Positions 17,429-26,328 of a stretch of 64,000 nucleotides of DNA are shown one piece after another (position 1 is the stretch's first letter; each line of letters opens with the position of its first letter). This DNA comes from Saccharopolyspora galaxeae (lineage in GTDB: Bacteria; Actinomycetota; Actinomycetes; Mycobacteriales; Pseudonocardiaceae). Position numbers and translations under genes: made by a program. The notes beneath the pieces are model-generated. The model saw only the letters and a program-made list of their open reading frames with translations. It made no database searches and had not been told where the DNA came from. The stretch spans positions 1-64,000 of the forward strand of contig NZ_JADDUE010000013.1 in assembly GCF_016526145.1 (NCBI RefSeq). The letters run 5' to 3'.

Positions 17429-18724
17429 ATGCGCTGGATGCGACAGACAGGCTTTGTGCGCTGGGTACGAGCGCACGGCCGGGGCTGCTACGTTTTCGTG
17501 GGCGTGCTTGTCTGGATGACCGGACTCGTGTGGGCGGCGGCCGGTGGCGGGACCGCAACAGCGCTCATCGGCGCCGCGTTGTCAGCGCTGGCCGCAGTGA
17601 CCGTCGGCGCGGCGAGCCGCAACGGCGCATCGAGTGGTGGGGCGGCCCCGGCAACAGCGTCGGAGACGCAGCGGCCGCTGGAGGTACGCGAAGCGGAACC
17701 CGACCGAAAACCGGTGCTGTGGCGCGTGCGCACCGGCGTGGTCGATGCGCCCGGCCAGTTGGCCGAAGTCGCTGCCGCACTTGCCGCTCTCGGCGCCGAC
17801 ATCCGCACCGTGCAAGTGCACCCCACCACCGAAGGTGCGGTGGACGAGATTCTCTTGCACGCCCCATCCGGGGTACGTCGTCGCGACCTCCTGCGGGCCG
17901 TGCGGGTTGCCGGAGGAACCAGCGTCCGTGTGGCGCGCGCTGAGGTGCACGAGCTTGATGACATACCGACGCGGGCATTGAGTGTCGCCACGGGACTGGT
18001 CACCGGGCGGACCGAACTGCGGCGTGGACTGGCCGTGCTACTCGGCGAGGTCGCGGTGGACTGGTGCGAACCGAACGTCCGCATCCAGGAGGACCAGCAC
18101 ACAATCGCCGTGCCCGCGCCCGGTGGAGGAATGTTCCGGGTGCACCGCAGCAACGGGGAATTCACACCGGCCGAGCAGGCCCGGGCCCAGCGCCTAGCGG
18201 ATCTGGCGGCGCGCTCGTGGGAACGCACGCCCGCCCACGCCGACGTGATCGGCACACGTTCCGGCCGGGAACTTCCAACGCGAGTGGTGGACCGCAGCGA
18301 CTACGCCCACCTCCTCGCCTTCTACCGAGCATGTTCACCGGCGTCCCGACACCGCCGCCACCGCGCAGGCCCTCCCGATCAAGACGAGATCCTGCGTCTG
18401 CTCACCCCGGGAGTCGGCCGGGCACTAGCGGTCTTCGACGGCGACGACATCATCGCGTGGGGAAACCTCGTGTACGAAGGCGAGCAAGGAGATGTGGCCC
18501 TACTCGTCCGCGACGACTGGCAACGGCGCGGCATCGGTACGGCGCTGGCACGACTGCTCGTCGACCACGCCGAACGCGTCGGCCTCTCCGCGGTATCAGC
18601 ACGCACACAGGTGGACGACAGCCCCACTGCCGCGACACTACGCGCCGCCGGTTTCATCCTGCACCGCGTTCCCGAACCCGGCGAGTGGCACTGGACCCAC
18701 ACCGCGTCCGAACACGCCATTTGA
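17429..18724 (+). CDS. Membrane-anchored ACT-domain GNAT acetyltransferase
   Basis: 431 residues. Two hydrophobic helices near the N-terminus (YVFVGVLVWMTGLVWAA and TALIGAALSALAAVTVGAA), an ACT-like domain at ~95-170 (RVRTGVVDAPGQLAEVAAAL, GADIRTVQVHPTTEGAVDE) and a C-terminal GNAT domain at ~325-420 with the acetyl-CoA loop RDDWQRRGIGTALARLL. ACT domains bind amino acids, so acetylation controlled by an amino acid at the membrane is a reasonable inference; ACT-GNAT proteins are known in actinobacteria. No operon partner. Confidence 0.78.
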   Translation: MRWMRQTGFVRWVRAHGRGCYVFVGVLVWMTGLVWAAAGGGTATALIGAALSALAAVTVGAASRNGASSGGAAPATASETQRPLEVREAEPDRKPVLWRVRTGVVDAPGQLAEVAAALAALGADIRTVQVHPTTEGAVDEILLHAPSGVRRRDLLRAVRVAGGTSVRVARAEVHELDDIPTRALSVATGLVTGRTELRRGLAVLLGEVAVDWCEPNVRIQEDQHTIAVPAPGGGMFRVHRSNGEFTPAEQARAQRLADLAARSWERTPAHADVIGTRSGRELPTRVVDRSDYAHLLAFYRACSPASRHRRHRAGPPDQDEILRLLTPGVGRALAVFDGDDIIAWGNLVYEGEQGDVALLVRDDWQRRGIGTALARLLVDHAERVGLSAVSARTQVDDSPTAATLRAAGFILHRVPEPGEWHWTHTASEHAI

Positions 18725-19043
18725 CCGGCCGACGCAGCGAACCTCAGCGAGGACGCCCTACTTTGTTCCCGGAGAACGTTCGAAAAGGATCAGGCATGTG
18801 ACGAGCCGTCAGAAGGCCGCCGGTGTAGTCGGCGCTGATGTCGTCGAGATCCAGGCTCGCGGGCGCTCGGCACTGATGTAGCTGACCGCGCCCTCACCAA
18901 TGACGGCGATCCGCCACGCGTTGGCCAATGGCCGAACCCGGTGGTTTTGCTCCGCCCTTTCGGCAACTGGCGGCCGGTGACGAGCACAAGCGCGAGACAA
19001 CCGGCCGCGCATGGGATGGTGATGTCGGCAAGCGCGGGCGTTG
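18725..19043. other. Non-coding stretch between convergent genes
   Basis: About 320 bases between the ACT-GNAT gene and the MerR gene. A leftward frame across it (RIAVIGEGAVSYISAERPR) might be an old gene tail but has no start and is too short to call. CGGAGAACGTTCGAAAAGGATCAGG near 18768 has no obvious role. No clear terminator. Confidence 0.3.
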
Positions 19044-19355
19044 TCAACCTTCTCCGTCCGCGGGTGTGGCGCGCAGCTGCGCCAGCTGGTCTTCCAGGGC
19101 GATGATCCGGCACGCTCCCCACACCGGCATGCCCTGATCCACCAGCTCGCGCACCCGCGCGGCCCGCCGCAGCTGCGCGCGCGAATAGCGCCGATGCCCG
19201 CCTCCGGAACGCACTGGGACGAGCAACCCCGATTCCTCCAGCGAACGCAAGAACGGCTGGGTCGCACCCACCATCTCCGCCGCTCGCCCCATCGTGTACG
19301 CCGGGTACTCGGCGTCGTCGAACTTGTCCTCGATCCCGGCGTGTTCCTCGCTCAT
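19044..19355 (-). CDS. MerR-type winged-helix regulator, short form
   Basis: 103 residues from the ATG at 19355, preceded by GGGAG. The MerR DNA-binding region is clear: YTMGRAAEMVGATQPFLRSL, then GLLVPVRSGGGHRRYSRAQL, followed by the dimerisation helix RVRELVDQGMPVWGACRIIA. No effector domain follows, as in the small actinobacterial relatives usually found with stress genes. Its target is unknown; it faces an intergenic region ahead of a small rightward gene. Confidence 0.85.
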   Translation of the reverse strand: MSEEHAGIEDKFDDAEYPAYTMGRAAEMVGATQPFLRSLEESGLLVPVRSGGGHRRYSRAQLRRAARVRELVDQGMPVWGACRIIALEDQLAQLRATPADGEG

Positions 19356-19614
19356 CGCACTCCCACGTAAGCCCCTCCACAAACGGACCCCCGACGCATC
19401 ATCCGGCCTCCACGCCACCGCACTCCCATGGTCGGGCGTCACTGACCACCACCCTCGATGATCTGGCGGGCCCCGCCGTTCGGCACGACCAAGAACGTGG
19501 CCATCTCCGTCGCACGGCGAACTCAACACCTCGACCGCAAGCCCACGCGCTGCACTTCACAGGCACGGATGCAGGGGAGATGAGAATGAGAACCATTTTC
19601 GATAAGCTTCCGTC

Positions 19615-20010
19615 ATGCGGCATACGGAAGGATTCACGGCGGTGGCGTGCGGGGTTGATCCCTGTCCGGCTGGGGGTGTCGACCCGCTGGCAGCGCTCCG
19701 ATTAGCCGTCCGGGAATGCGAGCACGGCGTGCTGGTCCGAAGCGGTGGGTGCCCGCTGGCACTCCTGCCACGGACGAGCGGCACCCCAGCCTGCACGACA
19801 TCGCAGCCGGGGGCGGGGCCGTTCGTTCTCGTGCAACCGTGCGACGCCGCCCGCCGAGCGAGCGGCGAGGTGGTGGTCGCGGGGCCGTTGCACGAATCGG
19901 CCGACGTGATCGACCTGTGCCACTGGCTCACCGATGGGCTGCTCACCGGCACGCCTCTCCCTGGCCACCTCCGGCCGGCGTTCGTCATCAGTACCGATCG
20001 CCGCTCGTAG
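19615..20010 (+). CDS. Cysteine-rich small protein of unknown function
   Basis: 131 residues from the ATG at 19615. Several Cys residues are spaced through it (VACGVDPCPAGG, VRECEHGVLVRSGGC, PACTTSQPG, LVQPCDAAR, IDLCHWL). The VLVQPCDAARRASGEVVVAGP segment feels like a conserved actinobacterial family, possibly metal-binding, but I cannot name it. Ribosome site is weak. Upstream of the methanol-regulation genes but separated by 400 bp. Confidence 0.5.
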   Translation: MRHTEGFTAVACGVDPCPAGGVDPLAALRLAVRECEHGVLVRSGGCPLALLPRTSGTPACTTSQPGAGPFVLVQPCDAARRASGEVVVAGPLHESADVIDLCHWLTDGLLTGTPLPGHLRPAFVISTDRRS

Positions 20011-20421
20011 CCTCTCCCGACGATCAGTACGCACCCCCGGGCTCACGCCAGCTGCCGCGGTTTCGACATGCAGGGACGGCCCGGTATTTCCATGCTCAAT
20101 CGCGGAAAACCTCGCCACCGAAGTGGCGACCGCGGACGAAGCTCGCCACGTGCGACAACGACCACCCCGACCGCCCCAGACGACCTCTGTGTCCACTGTG
20201 GATGACTTCTGCACTCGCAGCGGCGCTGCGACTCTCGATGTGCCCAAGATGAGCCACGGCGCGTACCGCCGCAGTTCCGGTTCCGCGCTCCGGTCCCTGC
20301 CCAGTTGGACAGGTGCAGGCCCGATCGACTGGGGAGGTTACGTCCCCGTGAGAGACAGATTACGGTCGGGACTTGTCGAGGTCACTGTCGTAGCGCTGCT
20401 AGTGCACCGAGGAGAACCGCT
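20011..20421. promoter_or_regulatory. Upstream region of the ErcA/MadSR operon
   Basis: 411 bases without a convincing gene; the frames crossing it have shuffled composition. A patch of AT-richer DNA (GAGACAGATTACGG near 20351) lies 50-70 bases before the small DUF4242-like ORF and could hold the promoter. No strong palindrome found. Confidence 0.35.
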
Positions 20422-20592
20422 GTGGACCGTTACGTGGTGGAACCGAACTTCCCCGATGCCGGGGGGCTTTCCGAAGACGGCCTACGCACACTGTCGGCGG
20501 CGAACGAGGTACTCCGATCCACGCACTACGACCTGCAGCTGCTCGTGCGAGTGACCTCACCTGACGAGCCGTCCCAGACCGCGAGCGCTTGA
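20422..20592 (+). CDS. DUF4242-like small protein (N-terminal half only)
   Basis: 56 residues from a GTG at 20422 preceded by GAGGAG. The start DRYVVEPNFPDAGGLSEDGL followed by an alpha-helix RTLSAANEVL matches the opening of DUF4242 proteins (RYVVExxFP). Family members are ~80-100 residues and continue with a WVHSYV strand; here the sequence diverges after THYDLQLLVRV. The TGA overlaps the ADH ATG (TGATG), so the two genes are translationally coupled. Possibly a degenerate member retained for coupling. Confidence 0.5.
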   Translation: MDRYVVEPNFPDAGGLSEDGLRTLSAANEVLRSTHYDLQLLVRVTSPDEPSQTASA

Positions 20593-21839
20593 TGCCCCGG
20601 GTTGGCGTGGGCCCAGGCTCCAACGGCGACTGGACTGGGACGGAGCAACTGGCGGGACCTCGTGTGCCGGCTGAGCCGACGACAGCGAGCGGACAGCTCG
20701 CCAAGTTTCATGCGCCCGAGATCGTGTTCGGCCAGAACGCGCTGTTGGAACTCGGACACAGCGCGGGGCGCCTCGGAGCGCGGCACCCATTCCTGCTGAC
20801 CGACGCAGGTGTGGTGGAGGCAGGCTGGGCGCATCGAGCGTGCGAGCAGCTCAGGTCGGTCGGGCTGCACCCCGTTGTGTGGTCCGACCTGACCCCCAAT
20901 CCCAAGGACTTCGAGGTCCAGGCGGCATACGACCGGTACGTCGACTCCGGTGCGGACGTGATCATCGCGGTAGGGGGTGGCTCCTGCGTGGACGCCGCCA
21001 AAGGCGTCGCGATCCTGTCCGGCAACGGCGGCCACATCCTCGATTACGAAGGGGTCGACGAGGTCGTCAAGCCGATTCCACCACTTGTGATGGTGCCCTC
21101 GACTTCCGGCACGGGAGCCGACGTTTCCCAATTCTGCGTGGTCACCGACACCTTCCAGGAGACCAAGGTGACCATCATCAGCCGCACCCTCGTTCCCGAG
21201 ATATCGATCGTCGACCCGCTTCTGCTGACCACGATGCCGGAGTGGCTCAACGCCGCCACCGGCCTCGACGCTCTTGCCCACGCCGTCGAGTCCTACGTCT
21301 CCCGTGCGCACAACCCGCTCACCGATCACCACGCGTTGCACGCGGTCAGCCTGGTGACCGAGAATCTCTTGCGCACGCTCGTCGATCCCCAGAACATGCA
21401 GGCACGAACGGCGATGGCCCAAGGGTCCTTGGAAGCCGGCATGGCCTTTACCAACGCGATCCTTGGCGCCACCCACGCGATGAGCCACCAAGTGGGAGGG
21501 CTCCTGGACGCGCCGCACGGAATGATCAACGCCATCCTGCTGCCCCACGTCATCCGGTTCAACGCCGCGGAAGACCCCGTCCGCTACGGGCCCCTGGCTC
21601 GTGCAGCCGGGATCGACATCGACCGGGTGCGGGCGGACCAGGCCGCCGAGCTGCTCGCCGACCGCGTGCGCGAATTGGCCGACTCGCTCGGCGTGCCGCG
21701 AGGACTGCGCGGGCTGGGAGTCGGCGAGCACAACGTCGCCAGCCTGGCCCGGACGACGATGCGGGACGCTTGCTTGACGACCAACCCCCGGACCATGGAC
21801 CAGCAGCAGGCCGTGGCGCTGTTCCGCGCCGCCATGTGA
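20592..21839 (+). CDS. ercA: ErcA-like iron-containing alcohol dehydrogenase
   Basis: 415 residues, group III Fe-ADH fold. NAD-binding GGGSCVDAAKGVAIL, substrate/metal region PSTSGTGADVSQFCVVTD, metal-ligand His cluster in GATHAMSHQVGGLLDAPHGM. The KFHAPEIVFG start and DVSQF motif match ErcA, the alcohol-dehydrogenase-like protein linked to regulation of ethanol/methanol oxidation in Pseudomonas and found near MNO in mycobacteria. A histidine kinase gene follows after 7 bp, supporting a sensing or regulatory role over bulk catabolism; catalytic activity cannot be excluded. Confidence 0.85.
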   Translation: MPRVGVGPGSNGDWTGTEQLAGPRVPAEPTTASGQLAKFHAPEIVFGQNALLELGHSAGRLGARHPFLLTDAGVVEAGWAHRACEQLRSVGLHPVVWSDLTPNPKDFEVQAAYDRYVDSGADVIIAVGGGSCVDAAKGVAILSGNGGHILDYEGVDEVVKPIPPLVMVPSTSGTGADVSQFCVVTDTFQETKVTIISRTLVPEISIVDPLLLTTMPEWLNAATGLDALAHAVESYVSRAHNPLTDHHALHAVSLVTENLLRTLVDPQNMQARTAMAQGSLEAGMAFTNAILGATHAMSHQVGGLLDAPHGMINAILLPHVIRFNAAEDPVRYGPLARAAGIDIDRVRADQAAELLADRVRELADSLGVPRGLRGLGVGEHNVASLARTTMRDACLTTNPRTMDQQQAVALFRAAM

Positions 21840-21846
21840 GGGCCCC

Positions 21847-23208
21847 ATGCACGACCCGGACCGCTCCGAATCGCCCGCGCTCGGGAAGTTGACCGGAGTC
21901 CGTTCGAGCAAGCACTCGTTCTACCCGGAGTACCGGCGCTCGAACGAACGGCTGACGCACACCGTCCGCGCGTTGGACGAGATCTCGCAGGCACTCGTGC
22001 GGTCCGCGGAAGGGCCGCGCGCGCTGGTGGAAGCCGTGGTCACCGCGGCGGCCGATCACCTGCAGGCGCAGTGGCTGCTGCTGGCGATCTCCGGCGGCCA
22101 GCTCAGCGGGATGCGGCCGAGCCAGTTGCTCTACCACCACGGGACGTTCATCGACGACCAGCACGACATGCCGCGGCCGATCCGCCATCACTTGACCATG
22201 GTGCGCACCTCCCCGTGGGAACTGGGCACCTGCTCGTTGAACAACGGACTGGTTCGCGCGCCGATGATGCTCGACGACGAACCGGTCGGCGGGATCGTCG
22301 CGCTCGCGGGCGAGGACGTGCAGCTCGCCGACACGGACCTGGCCATCATCCGCGTGCTGGCCAACCAAGCGGCGGTGGCGCTGTACAACTCGCATCTGTT
22401 CCAGACCGCGACGCACTTGCGGGGCCGCACCGACCAGCTCACTGCAGAGGCGTCCCGGCAAGCCGAACACCTCGTTCAACGGCAAGCGGAACTGGAGCAC
22501 GTTCAGCAACAGCTGACCGCGGCCATCCAACGCCAAGTGATCGACGAAGAGCGCCACCGCATCGCCAGGGAGCTGCACGACAGCGTCACGCAAGCCGTGC
22601 TCAGCGCCGGAATGATCGTCGAGGTTTGCCGTTCCGAGCTGGAGGTCCTTCCGCCGCCTGCCCCGGCCCTTGCCCAACGGCTGGAGCCGGCCAAGGAGCT
22701 CACCCAGCAAGCCGTCGCGCAGCTGCGATCGGCGATCTACGCGCTGCACAACGCCAGTGACGAAGTCCCGGGGTCGCTACCGGTGCTGCTGGAACGACTC
22801 TCGCACGTGCACCTGCCCACCGAGTTGGAGGTCGCGGTGCGCGTGGAAGGCGACGCGATCGCACTGCCGCCCGCGATCGAGCACTCGATGCTGCGACTGA
22901 CCGGCGAGGCGCTGTTCAACACGGCGATGCACGCCCACGCCGATCAAGCCGTGGTCGTCCTCCGGTACCGGCCCGATCGGGTCCTGCTGTCGGTCGGCGA
23001 CGACGGAACCGGCGACCCGGATGTTCTGCAGCGCGACCTGCTTTCCGCCGGCAATGAGCACAGCGGATACCACTGCGGTTTGGCGAACATGGTGCACCGA
23101 GCCGAGGAGATGGGCGGCACGCTGAGCATTCGACGCGCGGAGCTCGGCGGCGTGTTGGTGCACCTGGATGTCCCGCTTTCCCCGGCATGGAGGGTTTCCG
23201 ATGATTGA
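21847..23208 (+). CDS. madS: MadS-like GAF sensor histidine kinase
   Basis: 453 residues. Residues ~25-190 form a GAF-like sensor (ALVEAVVTAAADHLQAQWLL, MLDDEPVGGIVALAGEDV), a coiled-coil follows at ~200-240, then HisKA_3 with the phospho-acceptor His in IARELHDSVTQAVLSAGM and a HATPase region (LTGEALFNTAMHAHADQ, VGDDGTGDPD). No membrane spans, so it senses a cytoplasmic signal. The stop overlaps the response regulator start. This kinase/regulator pair next to ErcA and the methanol dehydrogenase is the arrangement I recall as MadS/MadR; the name rests on context. Confidence 0.85.
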   Translation: MHDPDRSESPALGKLTGVRSSKHSFYPEYRRSNERLTHTVRALDEISQALVRSAEGPRALVEAVVTAAADHLQAQWLLLAISGGQLSGMRPSQLLYHHGTFIDDQHDMPRPIRHHLTMVRTSPWELGTCSLNNGLVRAPMMLDDEPVGGIVALAGEDVQLADTDLAIIRVLANQAAVALYNSHLFQTATHLRGRTDQLTAEASRQAEHLVQRQAELEHVQQQLTAAIQRQVIDEERHRIARELHDSVTQAVLSAGMIVEVCRSELEVLPPPAPALAQRLEPAKELTQQAVAQLRSAIYALHNASDEVPGSLPVLLERLSHVHLPTELEVAVRVEGDAIALPPAIEHSMLRLTGEALFNTAMHAHADQAVVVLRYRPDRVLLSVGDDGTGDPDVLQRDLLSAGNEHSGYHCGLANMVHRAEEMGGTLSIRRAELGGVLVHLDVPLSPAWRVSDD

Positions 23209-23881
23209 GGCAGCACAGCGGCACGAACCGCCCCGGGGCTCGCAGGAGGAGACCGTGGGGATCATGCTGGTCGACGACCACGCCATCGTCCGGCAAGGGC
23301 TTCGCGCCGTGCTGGAGCGAGAAACGGATCTGGCGGTGGTGTGCGAGGCTTCCAGCGCCGAGGAAGCGCTGGCATCCGTGACGCGGTACGCCCCCACCGT
23401 CGTCCTGCTCGACCTGAAGCTCTCCTACGGCGACTCCACCGAAGGCTTGCGGTTGTGCGAAGAACTCATCCGCGCACGTCCCAACATCGGCGTGCTCGTG
23501 TTCACGACCTTCCTCGAAGACAACCTCGTGATCGAGGCACTTCGGCGGGGGGCGAGAGGTTACGTGGTCAAAGATGTCGACACCACCGAGTTGGTCCGGT
23601 CCATCCGCGCGGTCGCGCGCGACGAGAGCGCGTTCGACTCGCGGTCCGCAGCTGCGATGGCGCACTCGATCAGCAACCAGGACGACACGCCTGAGCTGAC
23701 ACCCCGAGAGCTAGGGGTGCTGCAGCTGCTCGCACGCGGTATGAACAACCGGGAGATCGGTGAGCAGCTCCACATCTCCGAGACGACGGTGAAGTTCCAC
23801 ACCCGCAACGTCAAGCGCAAGCTCAGCGTGTGCAGCCGAGCGGAGGCCGTCTACGCCGCGAGCAAAGAAGGATTGATCTGA
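23201..23881 (+). CDS. madR: MadR-like LuxR-family response regulator
   Basis: 226 residues from the ATG at 23201, overlapping the kinase gene by 8 bp. Receiver domain: acidic pair in GIMLVDDHAIVRQG, phospho-Asp in VVLLDLKLSYGDS, Thr in VFTTF and Lys in GYVVKDVD. C-terminal LuxR helix-turn-helix: LTPRELGVLQLLARGMNNRE, IGEQLHISETTVKFHTRNV. Expected to bind DNA as a phosphorylated dimer. Likely targets are the methanol dehydrogenase and mftA promoters in the divergent region 5 kb away. Confidence 0.88.
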   Translation: MIEAAQRHEPPRGSQEETVGIMLVDDHAIVRQGLRAVLERETDLAVVCEASSAEEALASVTRYAPTVVLLDLKLSYGDSTEGLRLCEELIRARPNIGVLVFTTFLEDNLVIEALRRGARGYVVKDVDTTELVRSIRAVARDESAFDSRSAAAMAHSISNQDDTPELTPRELGVLQLLARGMNNREIGEQLHISETTVKFHTRNVKRKLSVCSRAEAVYAASKEGLI

Positions 23882-23895
23882 ACACCGACGCCGCA

Positions 23896-24804
23896 TCAGC
23901 GGCGATCGATGACCAACCAGCCGCCGTGGTGCTCCTCCACCCGGAAATGTGCTCCGGCGCCGCGGCCGAGTTCTTCCAACGCCGGTAGGTCGAACGTGCG
24001 TACGTGGCCGTAGGCCGCAGTGGGCTCCGGCTCGAACGGGACGGCGATGACCACCCGTTCCCGCGCGAGGCGAAGTGCCTCGGCCAGGACCGCGGCGCCA
24101 TGGACCGGTTCGAGATGTTCGAGCAGGTGCACGGCGAGCACCGTGTCCACGGCGCCGTCCGGCAACGGGATTCGGGCTGCGTCGCAGACGAGGGTGCCGA
24201 CGGGCGTGCGGCGCTGCCGCGCCATCCGTCGCAGCAGATCGATGCTTCCCTGGTCGATGTCCGCGGCGATCACCTCGGTACCGGCGCGCGCGGCCAACAG
24301 CATCGCCAGGAATCCGAAGCAGGACCCGACGTCGAGAACGCGCCCTGGTGGCACGAGTTCCAGACTGCGGCGGTAGACCGGAACGATCTCCGCTATCGCG
24401 GAGCAGCGGGGTCCCGGTTCAGCGGTCCACAGCCGCCGTATGTGCTCGAGGGTGTTGTCGTAGAACAGCGACCAGGCTCGCCCGGGATCGTCCACAGTGG
24501 TCTTGACGACGCCGGTGAACACGCGCTCGAAGATGTCGACGCTGCTGCTGAGCCAACCCGGGGCGAACAACTCGTGGCGGAGCAGTCCGGCGAGGTCGTT
24601 GTCGAGCTGCTCCGGTGGGATCCGGTGGCCGATCCGGAGGCGGTCCCCGTTGCGGTGCAGACAGAAGTGCCGCGTGCGGGCCACCGTTACCGCATCGGAT
24701 GCATCGTGGTCGCCGCCGCGCACGACTTCGACCAGCCCGTCGTCGTAACGTCCCGGGGTCGAAGGGCCGAGCGTGTCGAGCGGCCCACCGGCTCGCTGGT
24801 TCAT
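23896..24804 (-). CDS. mftM: Class I SAM methyltransferase, probable mycofactocin glycan methyltransferase MftM
   Basis: 302 residues. The Rossmann motif I is VPPGRVLDVGSCFGFLAMLL, motif II ends in VIAADIDQGSIDLL, and motif IV/V is DTVLAVHLLEHLEP. A long N-terminal region (residues 1-140) precedes the fold. MftM of mycobacteria, which methylates the glucose chain of mycofactocin, lies next to the MadR/ErcA genes near methanol dehydrogenase, and the same order is seen here. The start overlaps the VWA gene stop by 4 bp, so it belongs to the methanol dehydrogenase operon. Name assigned by context and length. Confidence 0.7.
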   Translation of the reverse strand: MNQRAGGPLDTLGPSTPGRYDDGLVEVVRGGDHDASDAVTVARTRHFCLHRNGDRLRIGHRIPPEQLDNDLAGLLRHELFAPGWLSSSVDIFERVFTGVVKTTVDDPGRAWSLFYDNTLEHIRRLWTAEPGPRCSAIAEIVPVYRRSLELVPPGRVLDVGSCFGFLAMLLAARAGTEVIAADIDQGSIDLLRRMARQRRTPVGTLVCDAARIPLPDGAVDTVLAVHLLEHLEPVHGAAVLAEALRLARERVVIAVPFEPEPTAAYGHVRTFDLPALEELGRGAGAHFRVEEHHGGWLVIDRR

Positions 24805-26318
24805 CGGCCGGTCACCTCCGCGGCCATGCGCTCCGCCGTGCGGCGCAGCCCGGTCAGGTCACGCACCACTTGGACCCGGTCGCAGTGTTCGGCGTAATGC
24901 GGCAGGTCGCAGCCCCCGAGGCCCCACGAGTACCGCGGTTCCGGGGTCAGCCAGATGAGTTCCTTGCAGTGCCGGGAAATCTCGTTCAACCCGGGTAGAT
25001 TGGCCGGACGCCCGTTGTTGCGCCCATCCCCGAGGATCACGACCGTGGTGCGGCTGTCGATCGCGTCGCGGAAATCAGCGCGGAAGTCGGCCAAGACGCG
25101 TCCGTAGTCGGAGTCGGCGTCGACGTCGAGGGTGTGCCCGTCGAAGATGAGCCCGAGCGCGTGTTCGGCCGGGTGCGCGCTGAACAGCGCGGTCACCTCG
25201 ACGATTTCGGCCACGAACGCGAAGCTGCGAACCTTGCGGAACTGGTTCTGCAAGCCGTGCACCAAGTGGAGCGTGAACCGAGCGGTGGCTCGCACGGACA
25301 GGCTCACGTCGGCGAGCACCACCAACCGCGGCTTGTCCTCGCGACGCCGCACGGTGACCGGCCGGAACGGCACGCCGTCGAAGCGCATGTTGCGACGCAT
25401 CGTGCGCGCCGAGTCGATGCGTCCTCGCGGAGAAACCACGCGCCGGCTGGTGAGCCCACCGCGGAGGCTGCGGGCGAGTTGGTCGAGTGATCGCTCGAGT
25501 TCGTCACGCTCACCTTGGTCGACGTGGTCCGAACAGGACGGATCATCGACCTCGGAAGCGGAGTGCCCGGCCGCCAGCAGGCGGGCGATGTGTTGCTCGA
25601 GCGCTTCCGGGAGGTTGTTCAACAGCCCGGACAGCCGGGCGCGCAACTCCTCGGCGTCATCGAGGTCTCCATCGTCGTGCGCACTGGTGGGGTCGGTGAG
25701 CGGGCTGAGCCATCCCAGCAGGGCGTCCTGCTGCTGATCGCTGAGGTCGGCGTCGATGCGGTGCGCGTTGGCCGCGGACAACCGGCCGGGCGGTGGTGTG
25801 CCGCCCATCCGGTCGGTCTCCAGCTGCACGTGATCGCTGTTGCCGATGCTGGCCACGTCGTCCTGGGAGAGCATGAGCTCGTCTTCCGAATCGGAGCTCA
25901 TGCTGATCGGGTTGAGCTCCGGGTGCGGGCTGTAGCGTTCGACGAGGTCGTTGTCGTCGAACAGATCACCGACCGCTGCGTCCGGGCTTTCCATGTCCGC
26001 CCGTGGTGGGCGCTGCTCGACGTCTCCGAGGACGAAGTCCTCCAGCGGTTCACCGCCGCCCTGGGATCGCCCTTCGCGTCCCTCGCTCACGGCCGCGGCA
26101 GGCGCCTCGACGAATACGATGTGGAAGAGTTCGTCGAACACCGGGTCGTCGCGGTGATCCTTGATCAAGGCGCTCCGGAGTGCTTCCCGGAACGCCGGCC
26201 GCTGCGCCAACACCCCGGGGGCGCACAGCGCGCGCAGCGCGTCGACGACTTCGGAGACCGATATGCGCACGTTCCGCGCGCGCAACGAGCGAGCGAAACG
26301 CAAGATCGTGAACTCCAT
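24801..26318 (-). CDS. madC: VWA-domain protein of the methanol dehydrogenase operon (MadC-like)
   Basis: 505 residues from the ATG at 26318, with AAGGAG upstream. N-terminal helical part (~1-80), an acidic low-complexity middle (~110-290) and a C-terminal VWA domain with a MIDAS DVSLS at ~337-341 and a later GDGRNN loop at ~430-435. This is the CoxE-like architecture of proteins that partner MoxR ATPases. The ATPase gene lies 10 bp upstream. The pair is likely a metal-dependent remodelling complex for maturation or cofactor loading of the dehydrogenase. Confidence 0.85.
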   Translation of the reverse strand: MEFTILRFARSLRARNVRISVSEVVDALRALCAPGVLAQRPAFREALRSALIKDHRDDPVFDELFHIVFVEAPAAAVSEGREGRSQGGGEPLEDFVLGDVEQRPPRADMESPDAAVGDLFDDNDLVERYSPHPELNPISMSSDSEDELMLSQDDVASIGNSDHVQLETDRMGGTPPPGRLSAANAHRIDADLSDQQQDALLGWLSPLTDPTSAHDDGDLDDAEELRARLSGLLNNLPEALEQHIARLLAAGHSASEVDDPSCSDHVDQGERDELERSLDQLARSLRGGLTSRRVVSPRGRIDSARTMRRNMRFDGVPFRPVTVRRREDKPRLVVLADVSLSVRATARFTLHLVHGLQNQFRKVRSFAFVAEIVEVTALFSAHPAEHALGLIFDGHTLDVDADSDYGRVLADFRADFRDAIDSRTTVVILGDGRNNGRPANLPGLNEISRHCKELIWLTPEPRYSWGLGGCDLPHYAEHCDRVQVVRDLTGLRRTAERMAAEVTGR

Positions 26319-26328
26319 GACCGCTCCT

